The notes under the pieces are model-generated. The model did no database searches, was not told the origin of the DNA, and worked only from the letters and a program-made list of their open reading frames with translations. A stretch of DNA of 64,000 nucleotides from CAIYRG01 sp965247505 (GTDB lineage Bacteria; Pseudomonadota; Alphaproteobacteria; Micropepsales; Micropepsaceae), in contig OZ252020.1 of assembly GCA_965247505.1 (NCBI GenBank), forward strand, positions 2,108,001-2,172,000, given 5' to 3'. Shown one piece after another: positions 23,983 through 31,526 of this stretch. The stretch's first letter is position 1, and the number at the start of each line of letters is the position of its first letter. The translations under genes were made by a program, and so were the position numbers.

Positions 23983-25227
23983 ATGAATAAGATTTTCTAT
24001 CGCGCCATCTTGGTTGCCCTTCTTGCAGGCGGCTCTGTTGCAGCGGTTACGTCTTTCGCGCCCGTCGTACAAGCCGCGGAGGAAGCGGACGACGCACTCG
24101 ACACCTCAGATTTCAGCAATACATTCAGAGGCTACTACGGGGATGCGGTAGAGGCTTTCCAAGAAGATATGGATATACCTGCCGCGCACGTCATCCTTGC
24201 CGAAGCGCTGGCCGAGGAAGACTGGTTGCCGGAGGAGCAATACACACTGCAGATGCTCGATTTCCAGCTCTACCTGCAAGAGCAGAACTTGGAAGCCGCG
24301 ACGCCGGCCTTCAACGCGGCTTACGATCTTGGGATTATGCCGCGCTCCGATAAAGCAAGATACTTGCGCACCGCGACGATCCTCAATCAATCCGATCATC
24401 CTCGTGCGATTATGTATGGCCTCGAAGGACAAAATTTTCCCGGCTGGGACGATGCGGGAGATCAGGTCTTGGTGAACGCGTATTATTTTAGTGGCGATCT
24501 TGCCGCGGCCGAACAACAGGGGCTTAGCGTGATTGCGCGTAAAGACGCTGCCGGAGAGACTCCGACATTCGAAATAATGAATGTGTTGTATTTTTCGCAA
24601 CAGGAACAAGGCAAGGAAGCCGAGGCAGCATTAACCGCCGACAGAATAGCTGTTATTCAACCAACTCCAGAGAATTGGGAGCGCGTAATTACCAACGCGT
24701 TTCTCGCGCCCAATCTTCAAGATCGCCATTACCTAAACTTGTACCGTTTGCGCCACAAAGTCGCTGAACTGCAAGCGGGGGATTATAAGTTTATCGTGGA
24801 AGCAGCCGCCCAATTGGGCCTCCCTGCCGAAGCAAAGGCGATATTCGAAGAGGCAATTTCCAAGGGCCTATTGGCGGAAGGTGATGTCGGGATCTCAATG
24901 GCGGACATCAACGCGCTTGTAACGGAAACAGAAGCATCGCTGGATGCTTTTGGGGCCGAAGCTGCTGCTGCCCCTACAGGGCAGGAAGAAGTGCAGTATG
25001 GCGAATTGCTCTTTAGTTTCGGTCGCGCTGCCGATGCCGAAGCGGCAATTCAGCGTGGAATTCAAAAAGGCGGATTGGCGGATCCTACCGATGCCCGACT
25101 TCTTCTTGGAATTGTCCAACTCGACCAGGGCAAGAATGCCGAGGCTCGGCAGTCTTTTGAGCAGGCCGAGCAAGATGCTGTAATGCGGCCGGTCGCGCAT
25201 GCGTGGAACCTCTACTCTCAAATCTGA
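23983..25227 (+). CDS. Second secreted TPR-like protein
   Basis: A 414-residue protein with a signal peptide (AILVALLAGGSVAAVTSFA, cleavage after VVQA) and helical repeat pairs throughout, most evident near residues 330-395 (LLFSFGRAADAEAAIQRGI, LLLGIVQLDQGKNAEARQSFEQA). It resembles the preceding gene in plan and in its ending (RLWSIYARQA versus AHAWNLYSQI), suggesting an old duplication. Presumed periplasmic partner of the TonB-ExbBD machinery by context. A strong terminator follows. Confidence 0.82.
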   Translation: MNKIFYRAILVALLAGGSVAAVTSFAPVVQAAEEADDALDTSDFSNTFRGYYGDAVEAFQEDMDIPAAHVILAEALAEEDWLPEEQYTLQMLDFQLYLQEQNLEAATPAFNAAYDLGIMPRSDKARYLRTATILNQSDHPRAIMYGLEGQNFPGWDDAGDQVLVNAYYFSGDLAAAEQQGLSVIARKDAAGETPTFEIMNVLYFSQQEQGKEAEAALTADRIAVIQPTPENWERVITNAFLAPNLQDRHYLNLYRLRHKVAELQAGDYKFIVEAAAQLGLPAEAKAIFEEAISKGLLAEGDVGISMADINALVTETEASLDAFGAEAAAAPTGQEEVQYGELLFSFGRAADAEAAIQRGIQKGGLADPTDARLLLGIVQLDQGKNAEARQSFEQAEQDAVMRPVAHAWNLYSQI

Positions 25228-25258
25228 GTGGCTCTAAGGTCCACTTAAATTCAAACTG

Positions 25259-25286
25259 GGCGCGGTGGTCATGCCGCGCCTTTTTT
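25259..25286 (+). terminator. Rho-independent terminator after the TPR genes
   Basis: Stem GGCGCGG (25259-25265) pairs with CCGCGCC (25274-25280), followed by six T. It lies 32 bases after the second TPR gene and probably ends the TonB operon. Confidence 0.92.
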
Positions 25287-25305
25287 GCATTGTTGTTCCC
25301 GACCC

Positions 25306-26364
25306 TTAACCATCTTGTGCTGCGTCGCGCAGCATTTCGACAATTTCTGGCGGCTGATCGAGAATGCTGCGCACTTTGCCCTCGATCTCCTCACCCGTAC
25401 CGGCGGCGATCGGAATTGACAGCCGCTGAGCATCGGCGAGCAAGTCGGGGTCTTCAATGGCAGCGTTAAAAGTCTCCCGAAGTGCGCGCAACCGGGCTGC
25501 AGGAATCCCCGGAGGTCCGGCGGTCAGGCGCCCAAGTTCAGCCAAGGTCTCCACCAGATTGAGAAGGCGCAGATGGTCCGGTTCTGAAACGAATTCCCGT
25601 ACTTGCGGCACGCCCGGGAGTACTGAGCGCGCGCCTGCAATAGAAAGCAAAAATTCGCCATCCCCACGCTCGACAAATTCCAGATTTGAGCTGGCTGCTC
25701 CCAAGACGCCGTCTAATTCGCCGCGCAACATACTGAGTTGTGTCTCACCACCGTCGAATCCTGTAATAATCTGAATATTCAGATTCATTACCTCGGCCAT
25801 GATCCGAGTTTCGATGTAGGAAGCGGAGCCAACTCCCGCGGCAGACAGAACGATTGGTAATGGCGAATTTTGCAGATCTTCAACCGAGGCAAAGCCTGAA
25901 TTGTTGGCAATGGCGAGGCTTCGGCCCTCCTCGGCCATATTTCCAATCCAGCTCAGCGCGCCGAGATCGAACCGCACGCCTTCTTGTCCCAATAACTGCG
26001 CATAAACCAGCCCAGGATTGAAAATTCCGAAAGTGAGACCGTCCGGCGCGGAAACGTAGATCGTATTGGCGCCGATTATCTGCCCCGCACCGGGTACATT
26101 TCGTACGACAAAGCGGCTGCCCGGCAGATATTGCTCCATATAGCGCGCCAGGAGGCGACCATAGATGTCGTACCCGCCGCCAGCCGTCGTCGCCACGATG
26201 TAGGTTACCGTTTTTCCCCGGAAGAAATCTGTATCGGGCTCGGAGGCAGTTTGAACTGTTTCGATTTGCGTGGGAGTTGCCGTCTCAGGCGCCCGGTCGC
26301 AAGCAGCCAGCATTGCGCCGAATGCGATGGAAGTCGCGGCCCTTACCAGCCACCGTCTCGCCAT
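25306..26364 (-). CDS. TctC-like tricarboxylate-binding lipoprotein
   Basis: A 352-residue periplasmic binding protein of the Bug/TctC family, which delivers carboxylates to tripartite tricarboxylate transporters. A lipoprotein signal with lipobox LAAC puts the modified Cys at residue 22. The mature part shows FFRGKTVTYIVATTAGGGYDIYGR and RNVPGAGQIIGANTIY, typical of the ligand pocket. No TctA or TctB membrane subunit gene is adjacent, so it is either an orphan receptor or served by a distant transporter. Confidence 0.86.
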   Translation of the reverse strand: MARRWLVRAATSIAFGAMLAACDRAPETATPTQIETVQTASEPDTDFFRGKTVTYIVATTAGGGYDIYGRLLARYMEQYLPGSRFVVRNVPGAGQIIGANTIYVSAPDGLTFGIFNPGLVYAQLLGQEGVRFDLGALSWIGNMAEEGRSLAIANNSGFASVEDLQNSPLPIVLSAAGVGSASYIETRIMAEVMNLNIQIITGFDGGETQLSMLRGELDGVLGAASSNLEFVERGDGEFLLSIAGARSVLPGVPQVREFVSEPDHLRLLNLVETLAELGRLTAGPPGIPAARLRALRETFNAAIEDPDLLADAQRLSIPIAAGTGEEIEGKVRSILDQPPEIVEMLRDAAQDG

Positions 26365-26547
26365 TTCCTTGCCTCTCTGCTTGCCGAAATATTGTGGCTA
26401 TCATTTCCAACGGTTGAAAAAGACCAACGGCAAGTCAAACCCTGATCCTGTGCACTTGCTGGCATTAGAGGACAGGCGGCGCCCATAACACAAGTCTAAT
26501 CCATTGTTAGCACTGAGTGATTTTTGTTACTGCCGAAGACGCGAAAT

Positions 26548-26580
26548 AAAAAAGGCCGCCCCGAATTGCCGGTTGCGGCC
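26548..26580 (-). terminator. Rho-independent terminator of rpsU
   Basis: On the minus strand GGCCGC (26580-26575) pairs with GCGGCC (26559-26554), followed by a T run (26553-26548). It lies 28 bases beyond the rpsU stop. Confidence 0.9.
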
Positions 26581-26607
26581 CACTATTGTCCTTCTTGCTT
26601 ATGGCAC

Positions 26608-26820
26608 CTAACGCGGTAAGAGGCCTTCGCGCTGCAGCTTCTTACGCTGCAATTTGCGATAGCGGCGAATCGCTTCGGCCCGTTCGCGGGCGCGCTTTTC
26701 CGACGGCTTCTCGTAATGTCCCCTCAGCTTCATCTCGCGGAAAATGCCTTCTCGCTGCATCTTCTTTTTTAGCGCCTTCAACGCCTGATCTACGTTGTTG
26801 TCGCGGACGATTATCTGCAA
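26608..26820 (-). CDS. rpsU: 30S ribosomal protein bS21
   Basis: A 70-residue basic protein of the small subunit, starting MQIIVRDNNVDQALKALKKK and rich in Arg/Lys in its C-terminal half (RARERAEAIRRYRKLQRK). Length and sequence fit alphaproteobacterial bS21. It is transcribed alone, divergent from def with about 200 bases between the start codons, and ends at a clear terminator. Confidence 0.96.
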   Translation of the reverse strand: MQIIVRDNNVDQALKALKKKMQREGIFREMKLRGHYEKPSEKRARERAEAIRRYRKLQRKKLQREGLLPR

Positions 26821-27016
26821 GGGCAGCTCCTATTGTGCCGAAGTCTAATTGAAGACCAATTTACGTGGATTTACAGCTTGAGGGGCGGGTAACTAACAGA
26901 AGGCCTAGTGCCTGTCTACCCCGTGAAGAACGCTGCTCAGGGCGCCCCGGAGGCCATTTTGCAGGCATTTCTGCGCCACCTTTGACCTGGTGCCGCGCCC
27001 GGCCAATATAGTCGCT

Positions 27017-27589
27017 ATGGCAATCTTGAAAATCGCCCGTATGGGGCATCCCATCTTAGCCGGCATCGCGGAGCCCGTCTCAGATCCCGCTGCCCCCGAA
27101 GTCAGGCGTCTTGTCGCAGACATGATCGAGACCATGAAAGACGCTGACGGTGCGGGTCTGGCCGCTCCTCAGGTCCATACGCCGCTACGCGTGGTGGTCT
27201 TTCAGGCGCCGGGCGATCGCAGCGATCCCGGCCTCTCAGCAGTGGAAAACTTCGATCACACTGCGCCCCTGACCCTTTTGATCAACCCGGTCATCGAAGT
27301 GGCGGATGAAACTGTCGAAGGCGGATGGGAAGGCTGCCTTTCGGTCCCAGGCTTAAGAGGCTGGGTCGAACGGCCGTATCGTATCCGTTACGCCGGATTT
27401 GATACCACCGGCAATCGAGTCTCCCGCACGGCCCGCGGCTTTCACGCGCGTGTCGTTCAGCACGAATGCGATCATTTGGACGGAATTCTTTTTCCAAGCC
27501 GGATGCAGGATATGTCGAAGCTCCTATTCGAGAGCGAGGCGCATCATTGGTTAGAGCAACAAGAAGAACAAAAAGGCACGACAGAATAA
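27017..27589 (+). CDS. def: Peptide deformylase
   Basis: A metalloenzyme of 190 residues that removes the formyl group from nascent N-termini. All three motifs are present: GAGLAAPQV (about residue 46), EGCLSVPG (about 104) and QHECDHLDG (about 146), giving the Cys and two His metal ligands. The start ATG 27017 (MAILKIARMGHPIL) matches homologues; an upstream GTG would add nine atypical residues. The next gene begins immediately after its stop codon. Confidence 0.94.
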   Translation: MAILKIARMGHPILAGIAEPVSDPAAPEVRRLVADMIETMKDADGAGLAAPQVHTPLRVVVFQAPGDRSDPGLSAVENFDHTAPLTLLINPVIEVADETVEGGWEGCLSVPGLRGWVERPYRIRYAGFDTTGNRVSRTARGFHARVVQHECDHLDGILFPSRMQDMSKLLFESEAHHWLEQQEEQKGTTE

Positions 27590-28225
27590 GTGACGGAAGA
27601 ATCAAAACATAAACTTCTCTTGGCAGCTCTGAAGGAAGTCCCTTTCAGCGGCTATTCCGATGCGAGTTTGAAGGCGGCAGCGAAAGACACCGGATCGTCT
27701 CTCGCAGATGTAAGGCGGCATTTTCCGCGCGGCCCAATTAGTCTCGTCGAGGCATTTTCGCAAATGGTGGATGGCGAAATGAGGCGGCATTTGGCGCATG
27801 TCAAAGAAGCGCGAGTCCGCGACCGCATTTCGCTTGCGGTTCGCGCGCGTCTGGAAGCAATGGCTCCTCATCGCGAGGCGGCTCGCCGCGCGGCTGCTTT
27901 CCTGGCGCTACCGCAAAACGCACCACTCGCGGCAAAGCTAATGTTTGACACGGTCGACGCCATGTGGCGCGCCACAGGGGATCAAACCAGCGATTTCAAC
28001 TATTACACAAAGCGCGCACTGCTCGCCGGCGTCTACAGCGCGACGCTGCTCCATTGGTTGAGTGATTCGAGCGCAGACCGCGCCAAAACTTGGACGTTTC
28101 TGGATGCGCGCATCGAAGACGTAATGAAAATTCAAAAAATGCGCGGGGGCTTGAAAAAAAGCTTAGAAAAGTTTCCCAGTCCCATGGATGTGCTCGCAAG
28201 AATAACCAAGCCTCGCGCGCGCTAA
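27590..28225 (+). CDS. COQ9 family protein
   Basis: A 211-residue protein whose sequence pattern matches bacterial COQ9: a TetR-like N-terminal helical domain (FSGYSDASLKAAAKDTGSSLADVRRHFPRG) and a C-terminal lipid-binding part with DFNYYTKRALLAGVYSATLLHW. COQ9 presents ubiquinone intermediates to the hydroxylase COQ7. The GTG start directly abuts the def stop codon, so the two are co-transcribed and probably translationally coupled. It converges with purK. Confidence 0.88.
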   Translation: MTEESKHKLLLAALKEVPFSGYSDASLKAAAKDTGSSLADVRRHFPRGPISLVEAFSQMVDGEMRRHLAHVKEARVRDRISLAVRARLEAMAPHREAARRAAAFLALPQNAPLAAKLMFDTVDAMWRATGDQTSDFNYYTKRALLAGVYSATLLHWLSDSSADRAKTWTFLDARIEDVMKIQKMRGGLKKSLEKFPSPMDVLARITKPRAR

Positions 28226-28237
28226 GCGCGTATTTTT

Positions 28238-29329
28238 CTAGGTGAGCGGCACTGTTCGCGTGATGTGGCCCATCTTGCGGCCATCGCGTGGCTCTCCTTT
28301 ACCGTAAAGATGAAGACCCTCCGCCTTCTCCACCATCTTCGACCAGGCTTCGACTTCCGCGCCGATGATATTTTCCATCACCGCGTCACAATGGCGCGCC
28401 GGATCGCCCAATGGCCAACCAGCGACCGCCCGCAAATGCTGTTCGAATTGGCTGGTCGCGCAAGCCTCAATGGTCCAGTGGCCCGAATTGTGAACCCGTG
28501 GCGCAATTTCGTTGAAGGCAAGCTTTTCGTCGCGCCCCACAAAGAGCTCGACGCCAAGCACGCCAACATAGTCAAGCGCGTCGGCAATCCGTTGCGCGAT
28601 TTGAATTGCCTCAACAGCGCTATCGTCGGCCAGCGGTGATGGTACGGTAGAACGTCGAAGTATGTGGTTTTCATGCTCGTTCTTTGGCGGATCGAACGCG
28701 GCGAACGCGCCGTCTCGCCCTCGCGCGGCAACGACCGAAACCTCATAGGCAAAATCCACGAAGTCCTCCAGGATTGCCGGTACCGCGCCGAAATCAAGAA
28801 AGGCTCGAACGATTTCGTCCTCGCTACGAATCAGCGCCTGACCCTTGCCGTCATATCCGAGCCTGGCTGTTTTTAGGATTGCGGGCGCGCCCAGCGTACG
28901 AAATGCCTCGCGCGCAGTGGATTCGTCCTTCACTTCGCGAAACGCGGCCGTCGGGATGCCCAGGCTCGCAACGAATGTTTTTTCAAGCAAGCGGTCTTGC
29001 GCAATTTCAAGCGCATGTGGAGAGGGGGCAACGGGAACTTGCCGGCTAAGATGTTGGGCAGTTGCGGTTGGAACATTTTCAAATTCGAATGTGACAAGCG
29101 CGCAGTCGCGAGCAAACGCGTCGAGCGCATTCTCATCGTCATAGAGCCCATAGGTCGACGCGTCGGCAATCTGAAACGCCGGGGCGTCGGCCTCGTCCGA
29201 ATAGATGTGGGTCTTTAAGTCAAGCCGTTTCGCCGCCCGCGCCAACATACGGCCCAATTGTCCGCCTCCAAGAATCCCGATGGTCTCTCCCACTTTTACG
29301 GGAGAGGAAAGCGATTTGGGCTCGCTCAT
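28238..29329 (-). CDS. purK: N5-carboxyaminoimidazole ribonucleotide synthase
   Basis: An ATP-grasp enzyme of purine synthesis that makes N5-CAIR from AIR, bicarbonate and ATP. GILGGGQLGRMLARAA lies near the N-terminus. The ATP-grasp region includes ILKTARLGYDGKGQ and EISVVAARG-like sequence, and NEIAPRVHNSGHWTIEA is conserved near residue 260. ATG 29329 is in an ATGA overlap with the purE stop. Upstream in-frame codons are purE sequence. Confidence 0.95.
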   Translation of the reverse strand: MSEPKSLSSPVKVGETIGILGGGQLGRMLARAAKRLDLKTHIYSDEADAPAFQIADASTYGLYDDENALDAFARDCALVTFEFENVPTATAQHLSRQVPVAPSPHALEIAQDRLLEKTFVASLGIPTAAFREVKDESTAREAFRTLGAPAILKTARLGYDGKGQALIRSEDEIVRAFLDFGAVPAILEDFVDFAYEVSVVAARGRDGAFAAFDPPKNEHENHILRRSTVPSPLADDSAVEAIQIAQRIADALDYVGVLGVELFVGRDEKLAFNEIAPRVHNSGHWTIEACATSQFEQHLRAVAGWPLGDPARHCDAVMENIIGAEVEAWSKMVEKAEGLHLYGKGEPRDGRKMGHITRTVPLT

Positions 29330-29859
29330 GATGGCTTTATATCGATTGGCGAAATTGCAACGGATTTGGTTTGCCGCTTGCGCCAAGCCGAGAGGCGCCT
29401 GGCCAGCGCGGGGTCTTCAAGGCTAAGGAGCGCGGCGGCGAACAAGCCGGCATTTTTCGCGCCAGCCTGACCGATCGCAAATGTCGCGACCGGAACGCCG
29501 CCTGGCATTTGCGCGATCGAAAGAAGGCTGTCCAACCCTTTGAGCGCCTTCGATTCCACTGGAACGCCCAAAACCGGCAGCCTTGTCATTGAGGCGACCA
29601 TTCCCGGCAGATGAGCCGCCCCGCCCGCGCCGGCGATAATCGCCTTTAGGCCGCGTGCGACGGCTTTCTCGGCGTAGTCGCAAAGCCGGGCAGGGGTACG
29701 GTGAGCGGACACAATGCGTGACTCGTAGGGCACGCCCAATTCTTCGAGCATGTCGGCGGCCACTTTCATCGTAGGCCAATCTGATTTGCTGCCCATGATG
29801 ATGCCAATCTTCGGCTTTCGCGAACGCGAAGTTTTTTTAACGGCGAACTTTTTTGGCAT
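29326..29859 (-). CDS. purE: N5-CAIR mutase
   Basis: Class I PurE, which rearranges N5-CAIR to CAIR. The N-terminal active-site block GIIMGSKSDWPTM and SAHRTPARL are present, with the GAGGAAHLPGMVAS loop. The start ATG 29859 gives 177 residues with a short basic leader (KKFAVKKTSRSRK) that is longer than usual. It is the first gene of purEK and overlaps purK by four bases. Confidence 0.95.
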   Translation of the reverse strand: MPKKFAVKKTSRSRKPKIGIIMGSKSDWPTMKVAADMLEELGVPYESRIVSAHRTPARLCDYAEKAVARGLKAIIAGAGGAAHLPGMVASMTRLPVLGVPVESKALKGLDSLLSIAQMPGGVPVATFAIGQAGAKNAGLFAAALLSLEDPALARRLSAWRKRQTKSVAISPIDIKPS

Positions 29860-29926
29860 CTGGGGAGGTCTGGGTGGGTGACATTTTGGAGTGGTGATGT
29901 TTGGGCCGCCATCGCGGCAGGTCATA

Positions 29927-29957
29927 GAGTATAGGGACTCTGTGGAGTATAGGGACT
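29927..29957. repeat. 13-bp direct repeat before the GGDEF gene
   Basis: GAGTATAGGGACT occurs at 29927-29939 and again at 29945-29957, 18 bases apart. It lies in the divergent region between purE and the diguanylate cyclase gene. It may be a pair of protein-binding sites on the same helix face plus a promoter (GTATAGGG). Confidence 0.75.
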
Positions 29958-30049
29958 TCAGGCAAAGCGAGCCAGTCTTGCGTCCTTATGGGTTGCCGCA
30001 CGGCAATTTGCTGCCAGACTCCGAGCGAGGCGTCGGCGATTCGGGTCAA

Positions 30050-30814
30050 ATGCAAGATCGGTCGGAAAAAGTAATAGAGATATCAGGACGAGGGGGAGCG
30101 AATCGGGCGCCCGCGCGCAAGGGTGTGCATGCGGGCTCACCGGGCAGTTGGGACACGATCGAACCCCCTCGTAAGCCGAGCCCGGAAGTTTCGGCCACGT
30201 CGTTCGGAATACCCGAGGGCGAACTCACGCCGCGTGTCAGACAGGCGCTGATTTCTTTGTTTCGCGAGACCGAGCGTTTGCGCGAGCAGGTTGAACTTGC
30301 AAATGCCCGTCTGGACGATGCAACAAAAAACGCCGATCGGGACGCGCTACTACCGATTCTAAATAGGCGCGCCTTTGTGCGCGAGGTCACTCGTTCGATT
30401 GCATTTGCCGAGCGCCATGGAACGCTTTCCTGCCTTGTCTATATCGATCTGGACGGGTTCAAGGCGGTAAACGATCTTCACGGCCATGTGGCAGGCAACG
30501 CGGTGTTGCGTCAATTTACGGATGTTACTTTGGGGCAAATTCGCGACACGGATAATTTTGCGCGTGTCGGAGGCGATGAATTCGCGATCATTCTCGCTCA
30601 CGCCACGCTGGATCAGGCAACACGAAAAGGCAAAAAGTTTGTGCGTGCCTTGAGCGCTCGGCCCGCGAGGTGGAATGACCGGCCGGTAATACTGAACTTC
30701 TCCCATGGCGTGCATAGATTACAGGCGGGCGAAACTGCGGAGGGAGCGATCGCGCAAGCCGACAGGGCGATGTACGCTCGAAAAAGAGCGCTGCGTTGCG
30801 GCGGTTCCAGGTGA
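30050..30814 (+). CDS. Diguanylate cyclase (GGDEF domain)
   Basis: A cyclic-di-GMP synthase candidate of about 254 residues. An N-terminal unstructured stretch and a short coiled coil (LFRETERLREQVELANARLDD) precede a complete GGDEF domain with YIDLDGFKAVND and the signature VGGDEF. An inhibitory I-site RDTD lies exactly five residues before the signature. No sensor or membrane domain is visible. The frame is open from GTG 29891, but ATG 30050 leaves room for divergent promoters with purE. The gene ends 3 bases before the convergent YdcH relic. Confidence 0.85.
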   Translation: MQDRSEKVIEISGRGGANRAPARKGVHAGSPGSWDTIEPPRKPSPEVSATSFGIPEGELTPRVRQALISLFRETERLREQVELANARLDDATKNADRDALLPILNRRAFVREVTRSIAFAERHGTLSCLVYIDLDGFKAVNDLHGHVAGNAVLRQFTDVTLGQIRDTDNFARVGGDEFAIILAHATLDQATRKGKKFVRALSARPARWNDRPVILNFSHGVHRLQAGETAEGAIAQADRAMYARKRALRCGGSR

Positions 30815-30817
30815 CAC

Positions 30818-31025
30818 TCAGGCGATGATATCGGGCAAAAAGGAATCTTCGATCTGCGAGATTTGATCCTTGAGAAGAAGCTTTCTTTATCTTTAACCGC
30901 GAAAGTTGCAGCAGGTCTGCCGAACCGGATTTCATCAAAGCCGATATCGCAGCGTCAAGGTCGCTGTGCTCTTCGCTGAGTTGTGCCAGCTTGGCTCGTA
31001 GGGCCTGTTCGTCCTCGTCGGTCAT
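30818..31025 (-). pseudogene. YdcH/DUF465 family gene with a one-base frameshift
   Basis: The start (MTDEDEQALRAKLAQLSEEHSDLDAAISAL) is a clear DUF465 protein. After LLQLSRLK the frame breaks. Removing one base (the A at about 30889 on the plus strand) restores RLKKRKLLLKDQISQIEDS and the normal end LPDIIA with stop at 30818. As sequenced, translation runs on in the wrong frame and into the GGDEF gene region. It is either a true pseudogene or a sequencing error in an A/T-rich run. Confidence 0.82.
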
Positions 31026-31197
31026 TCGTCAATTCGCATTATCTAGACAGTTTTGCCCCTTTCGGGGATTAGAAATTCACGCCAAATTGCGCTCTTCAAA
31101 CGGCCATTGTCCGCCGTAAAATTTTGGCCAAAATAGGCGTGACAGATAGGCCCTGGAGTGATCTAATTTCACTACCTTCAACGCAAGAGGGAGAGCA

Positions 31198-31365
31198 ATG
31201 GTCGTAGAGGTTCAGATTCAAGGAATTGCCGAAAAACATGAGAAATTACAGGAGCTTATAGACGCCGAAATGGCCCAACCGGGATGGGACGAGATAAGGG
31301 TCGCGGCTTTAAAAAAGGAAAAGCTCCGATTGAAGGATGAACTCGAACGGTTGCGATCGAATTAG
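31198..31365 (+). CDS. YdcH/DUF465 family small protein
   Basis: A 55-residue protein preceded by GAGGGAG at good spacing. It shows the YdcH pattern: HEKLQELIDAEMAQPGWDE followed by ALKKEKLRLKDELERLR. Two helices forming a hairpin are expected. It is divergent from the frameshifted paralogue, and YdcH genes often occur in such pairs in Alphaproteobacteria. Function in this family is not established. Confidence 0.85.
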   Translation: MVVEVQIQGIAEKHEKLQELIDAEMAQPGWDEIRVAALKKEKLRLKDELERLRSN

Positions 31366-31482
31366 GCCTATTCGGGCGCATTCGCGAGTTCGTCTTGGCG
31401 CGTCGAGCTAAGGCAGCGCGGGCGTCGTGCGCGCCCAATTAACAAATAAAATTTTGCGGCAATATTTTAATGTCGCAGGCCC

Positions 31483-31526
31483 CTTTACCGTAAAGTCCCC
31501 TTACCGTAAGGCCCGCTTAGCCTAAG
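31483..31526. repeat. Three consecutive odd-centred palindromes
   Basis: CTTTACCGTAAAG (31483-31495), CCTTACCGTAAGG (31499-31511) and CTTAGCCTAAG (31516-31526) are each symmetric around one central base. They lie at and just beyond the stop codon of the acyl-CoA ligase; the third overlaps the stop. They may act in termination or as protein sites. Confidence 0.8.
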
